NCBI RefSeq assembly: GCF_000350225.1
Contig: NW_005178528.1
Span: 62,001 to 126,000, forward strand
DNA length: 64,000 nt
Source: Chondrus crispus
Taxonomy: Eukaryota; Rhodophyta; Florideophyceae; Gigartinales; Gigartinaceae
Direction: 5' to 3'
Shown here piece after piece: positions 61,331 through 64,000 of the stretch; position 1 is the first letter of the stretch; every line of letters begins with the position of its first letter. The position numbers were made by a program, and so were the translations under genes. The notes below the pieces were generated by a model. It saw nothing but the letters and a program-made list of their open reading frames with translations, searched no databases and was not told the origin of the DNA.

Positions 61331-61783
61331 TTTCGAGACTTGGTCATAGTTGCCCGTCGGTAAGTAGTCGTGCGTGTAGATGGTTACCGTAAAAAGGGGG
61401 CTGCTCAACGGCCGTCTTCTTTGCACCATTCTTTTGCAACGCGTCCAAATTTTGCAACGCAGCAAGTTATCTTGTGGCAGTGCCGACCGTTTCACACACC
61501 ACAGAGGCGGGTTGGCGAATCGTCCGATCGCACGCCGTACCTCCCGTCTCAGCTGACCGGGGACCTTTCTACAGCGCCATCTGCGCTTATCGCTCCTCAC
61601 GCGACCTCCTCCGGTCTCCTTTTCGCACATCCCCTCCCCTGTCTCGCTGTGCTCGACGGGGGACGACGAGTGCCAGAAAGCAGCGGTCAGCGCGGGCAGG
61701 GGCCACGTGAAGCATGGGGGGGCGTGCCTGCGCGGCGCGACATGCGCGCGTACGCATAGGACAGCCTGATGCTCTTGATCAAA
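61331..61783. other. No gene recognised
   Basis: GC-rich transition. A short inverted pair lies at about 61799-61842 (CCAAAAAAACTCCGGAGGC and GGCCAAAAATCCGGCATG). Nothing else. Confidence 0.4.
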
Positions 61784-62545
61784 TCACCTAAAATTTTCCA
61801 AAAAAACTCCGGAGGCAATTTTTTGGCCAAAAATCCGGCATGATCGGTGATTGGTGCGCTCTCGTGCGCATACCAAAAACTTCCGGAAATTAAAATACGA
61901 CGGCGTCGGGCGTAGCCCCTGCGGTGGCACGCTGCTCGGCGTACAGTACGAATGCCATGCCGTACTGCAGCGCCCCAAGAGGAGCTGCTTCCTCGCTTCC
62001 GCCGCCACGGCCTCTGCGTACGGCCTGCGCTTTCGCTCGTACTCTGCAAACGCCTCGAGGTGCCCATCGGGCCAGTGCCAGTACGTGGCGAGCTCCGCCG
62101 CGAGGACAAAGGCGTCTTCGGCAGCCAGGCATGCGCCCTTCGCCATGTTGGGCGTGACAACGTGCGCGGCGTCGCCGACGAGTGCGACGCGCGGCGAGCT
62201 CCAGCCGGGGAGCGCGCGCCCGTCCTCGATGGCGTGCATGTAGAAGGCGTGGTCGGGCGTCGCGTCGTGCAGCGACTTGAGCGGCTCGGGCCATGGGCAG
62301 GGGTCGAGCTTTGTGCGCGTGCGCGGCATCTCCGCGGCAGGCATCTTCACCCACCCGTAGGCCTGCGAACCGTCCGCGCTCATGTGGCCGAACGAGGAGC
62401 GCAGGCCGGCGCCGTAGTTGATGCGCATGGTGCGGTCGGCGGGGGGGTCCGGGAGGAGCGCGGCGACGCGGGGATGAACGCCCCCGGCGGAGAGGTCCAG
62501 CACGCCGCGGTAGCACACCTCGTTGCAGAAGGCGACGGCGTCGTT
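61784..62545 (-). pseudogene. FAD-dependent monooxygenase, C-terminal fragment
   Basis: The minus frame shows the second half of a salicylate-hydroxylase/zeaxanthin-epoxidase-type flavin monooxygenase (FAD_binding_3): NEVCYRGVLDL, then FGHMSADGSQAYGWV, and the diagnostic RVALVGDAAHVVTPNMAKG with AAEDAFVLAAEL (GD motif, residues about 150-170 of the frame). The N-terminal GxGxxG Rossmann half is missing: homology stops near 62545, where the gypsy LTR begins. The C-terminal 45 residues after LLLGRCSTAWHSY look non-coding, so the natural end is probably near 61910-61960. A host gene cut by a retroelement insertion is the simplest reading. Confidence 0.7.
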
Positions 62546-62923
62546 TGTCCCGCTACTGATCGTGGGGTTTCCAAGGCGTGCTCTATGCTTCGTTACTCCA
62601 ATGCGGAGGCCTGGAGTCAGCATAGGTATAGTAGCCCTGTCGAGCGTGGAGCGTCATTGCGCGTGTACTTTGCTCTCTGCTGTCGGTCTGCGGACCCAGT
62701 GTTCCATCTCACCTTGCGTATTATTCCGACGTCAACCGTCTCGTTCGGGCGTTTGGTATGGTATCTTCAGTCTTCCGGTTTTTGCGAATACAGTCGGCGT
62801 TCGTCCGCCTCATTTTGCATTGCTGCTCAGGGTCCAATTCTTTCTTGATTGTCGGCTCTGCCGAGGGGCGCGCGTGCTTCGCTTCCCTGAGTTACTTCGA
62901 ACGCCATGCGTCAGAAGCAGTTG
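62546..62923 (-). repeat. Putative 3' LTR of the gypsy element at the window end
   Basis: Lies between the host FAD gene and the pol end. Read on the minus strand it begins TGCTTCTGACG after a purine tract (AAGGGGAAGG) and ends GCGGGACA. The limits are inferred from TG/CA and the edge of the host homology; the partner LTR is outside the window. Confidence 0.5.
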
Positions 62924-62935
62924 AGGGCCTTCCCC

Positions 62936-64000
62936 TTAAGGTTGAACGTCCGCGTTCAACTCGGTTGCGAGGTCCCTACTCGTGCGTGCGCGTAGTCGGC
63001 TCGCGTAACGCGAGACGAGTTCTTCGGGGATATGTGTCCTTGCTGTCCACGTGGGCTCTTCGTAGTCTGCCCACTTCACCTTGAACTCCGCGGTCCCGCT
63101 TTCCATTACGCGATGATCGAGAAGCCGGTCCACCGCGTACTGTGTCCCCGTGGTGACCTTGTCAGCAAGGTCACCTGGCGCGGTTGTGCTTGCCCGTGGT
63201 GCGTCCACAGGTGGTGGCGCGTACCCACACCTATCAGCGGACACGCGTTCTGTGACCCCATCACGATCAATCGTGATGGTACGTTGGTCATTCGCGAGGA
63301 CGCGGTAAGGTCCCACGGCTGGTGACGCGAGCTTATTTGATGTCTTCGCTCCGTCCGTAGGGTCGAGGTATAAATAATTTCCAGGCTTGACTCGCGTGTT
63401 TACGCGTCTCACGCGTTTGTCCAAAATCGCGTTTGTAGCGAGCCTGCGTTCGTCGCAGGCTGCTATATGCCTTTTGAATTGTCTCGTCCAGTTTCTTAAG
63501 GAACTCCGTGCGATGCGTTTTTCTATCTGGAAGGGGCGCGTTCCCCTCCGTCCTTCGAAGCGAGAATTCTGGGGGAGGTCGACTGAGTACAAGCTCGAAT
63601 GGGGTCGTACCCGTAGACCTGTGTACGTGGGAGTTGTACGCGTAAGTTAATGGCCCCACGTACACATCCCAATCGTCTTGGTGTTCGTTGACGTAGTTAC
63701 GCAACATAGACGCGATAGTACGGTTGTAGCGCTCCACTTGGCCGTTGGTCTGGGGATGGTACGCGGACGTATACAAGTTCGTAATCCCCAGGATCCGGCA
63801 CGCGCTGCAGAAGAGCTTCGCGTTAAATTGAGGTCCATTATCGGACAACAGCGAACGCGGAATGCCGTACTTGAAAACCCACGCGTCACAAAACGCGGTC
63901 GCCACTGTGTACGCGGTCACTGTCCTCAGCGCGACGACTTGAGTTAACTTTGTGAACCGGTCCGTTATTACCAGAAGGTACTGTTTTCCTTCTTTGGTCT
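62936..64000 (-). mobile_element. Ty3/gypsy chromovirus, 3' part of pol (integrase and chromodomain)
   Basis: Fossil. Minus-strand ORFs at 63333-63920 and 62936-63592 carry an integrase core (LSDNGPQFNAKLF, YHPQTNGQVERYNRT), the integrase C-terminal GNYLYLDP region and a chromodomain (YAVDRLLDHR, FKVKWADY, TWTARTHIPEEL). The remainder lies beyond the window. At least one break separates the two parts. It is a different lineage from the 32-38 kb element. Such chromodomains are known to steer integration toward marked chromatin. Confidence 0.85.

Noticed and set aside
61163-61630. Minus ORF of 155 codons
   Set aside because: Arg-rich, overlaps the plus-strand coiled-coil frame, and has no domain; treated as a shadow.

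Overview
This is a nuclear genomic window from a eukaryote. It is a transposon-dense accessory region with few live host genes and many fossils of them. Recognisable host sequences (U1-70K, the PP2A scaffold subunit, trehalose-6-phosphate synthase/phosphatase, an AVL9/DENN-like protein, an FAD monooxygenase, temptin-domain secreted proteins) have no visible spliceosomal introns where they can be read. A red alga of the Chondrus/Gracilaria kind is my best guess, from the intron-poor genes and the Ty3/gypsy-rich background; this is inference and not proven.

Layout. 0-2.4 kb: a ParB-like plus DNA-methyltransferase-like gene pair, lying in one frame and split by a single stop, whose methyltransferase has lost its DPPY motif and ends in a PHD-like zinc finger. 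2.9-5.9 kb: a graveyard of three decayed host genes (AVL9-like, U1-70K, TPS). 6-8 kb: a broken LTR element with a 663 bp LTR. 8-13.2 kb: two pogo-like DNA transposons meeting head to head at one shared TA, the second carrying a nested Tigger-like element. 13.2-17.8 kb and 27.1-32.36 kb: a dispersed segmental duplication (about 98% alike by eye) that starts in a temptin gene; each copy has since received its own insertions. 19-21.3 kb: a gypsy pol fossil. 22.6-23.4 kb: an intact secreted-protein gene. 32.4-37.8 kb: a whole-looking Ty3/gypsy element. 40.6-44.4 kb: a third pogo-like transposon with perfect 26 bp TIRs and a nested solo LTR. 47.4-49.4 kb: a Tc1/mariner-like element with a nested solo LTR. 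49.4-51.2 kb: a broken LTR element with another LTR inside it.

The centrepiece is 51.69-60.76 kb: a roughly 9.1 kb element bounded by about 0.4 kb, nearly identical terminal inverted repeats (ends CACTGG...CCAGTG). Between them a ParB-like gene and a beta-class DNA amino-methyltransferase gene run leftward, and a DUF7869-type RNase-H-fold (transposase-like) gene runs rightward from a shared central promoter region with a TATA box. The gene pair at 36-2378 is a diverged relative of the ParB/methyltransferase module. A eukaryotic TIR transposon carrying its own ParB-plus-DNA-methyltransferase cassette is, to my knowledge, not a described standard element type and is the best candidate for a new system here.

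60.8-64 kb: a gag-like coiled-coil ORF, a fragment of an FAD monooxygenase, and the 3' part of a chromodomain gypsy element that abuts that host gene and runs off the window.
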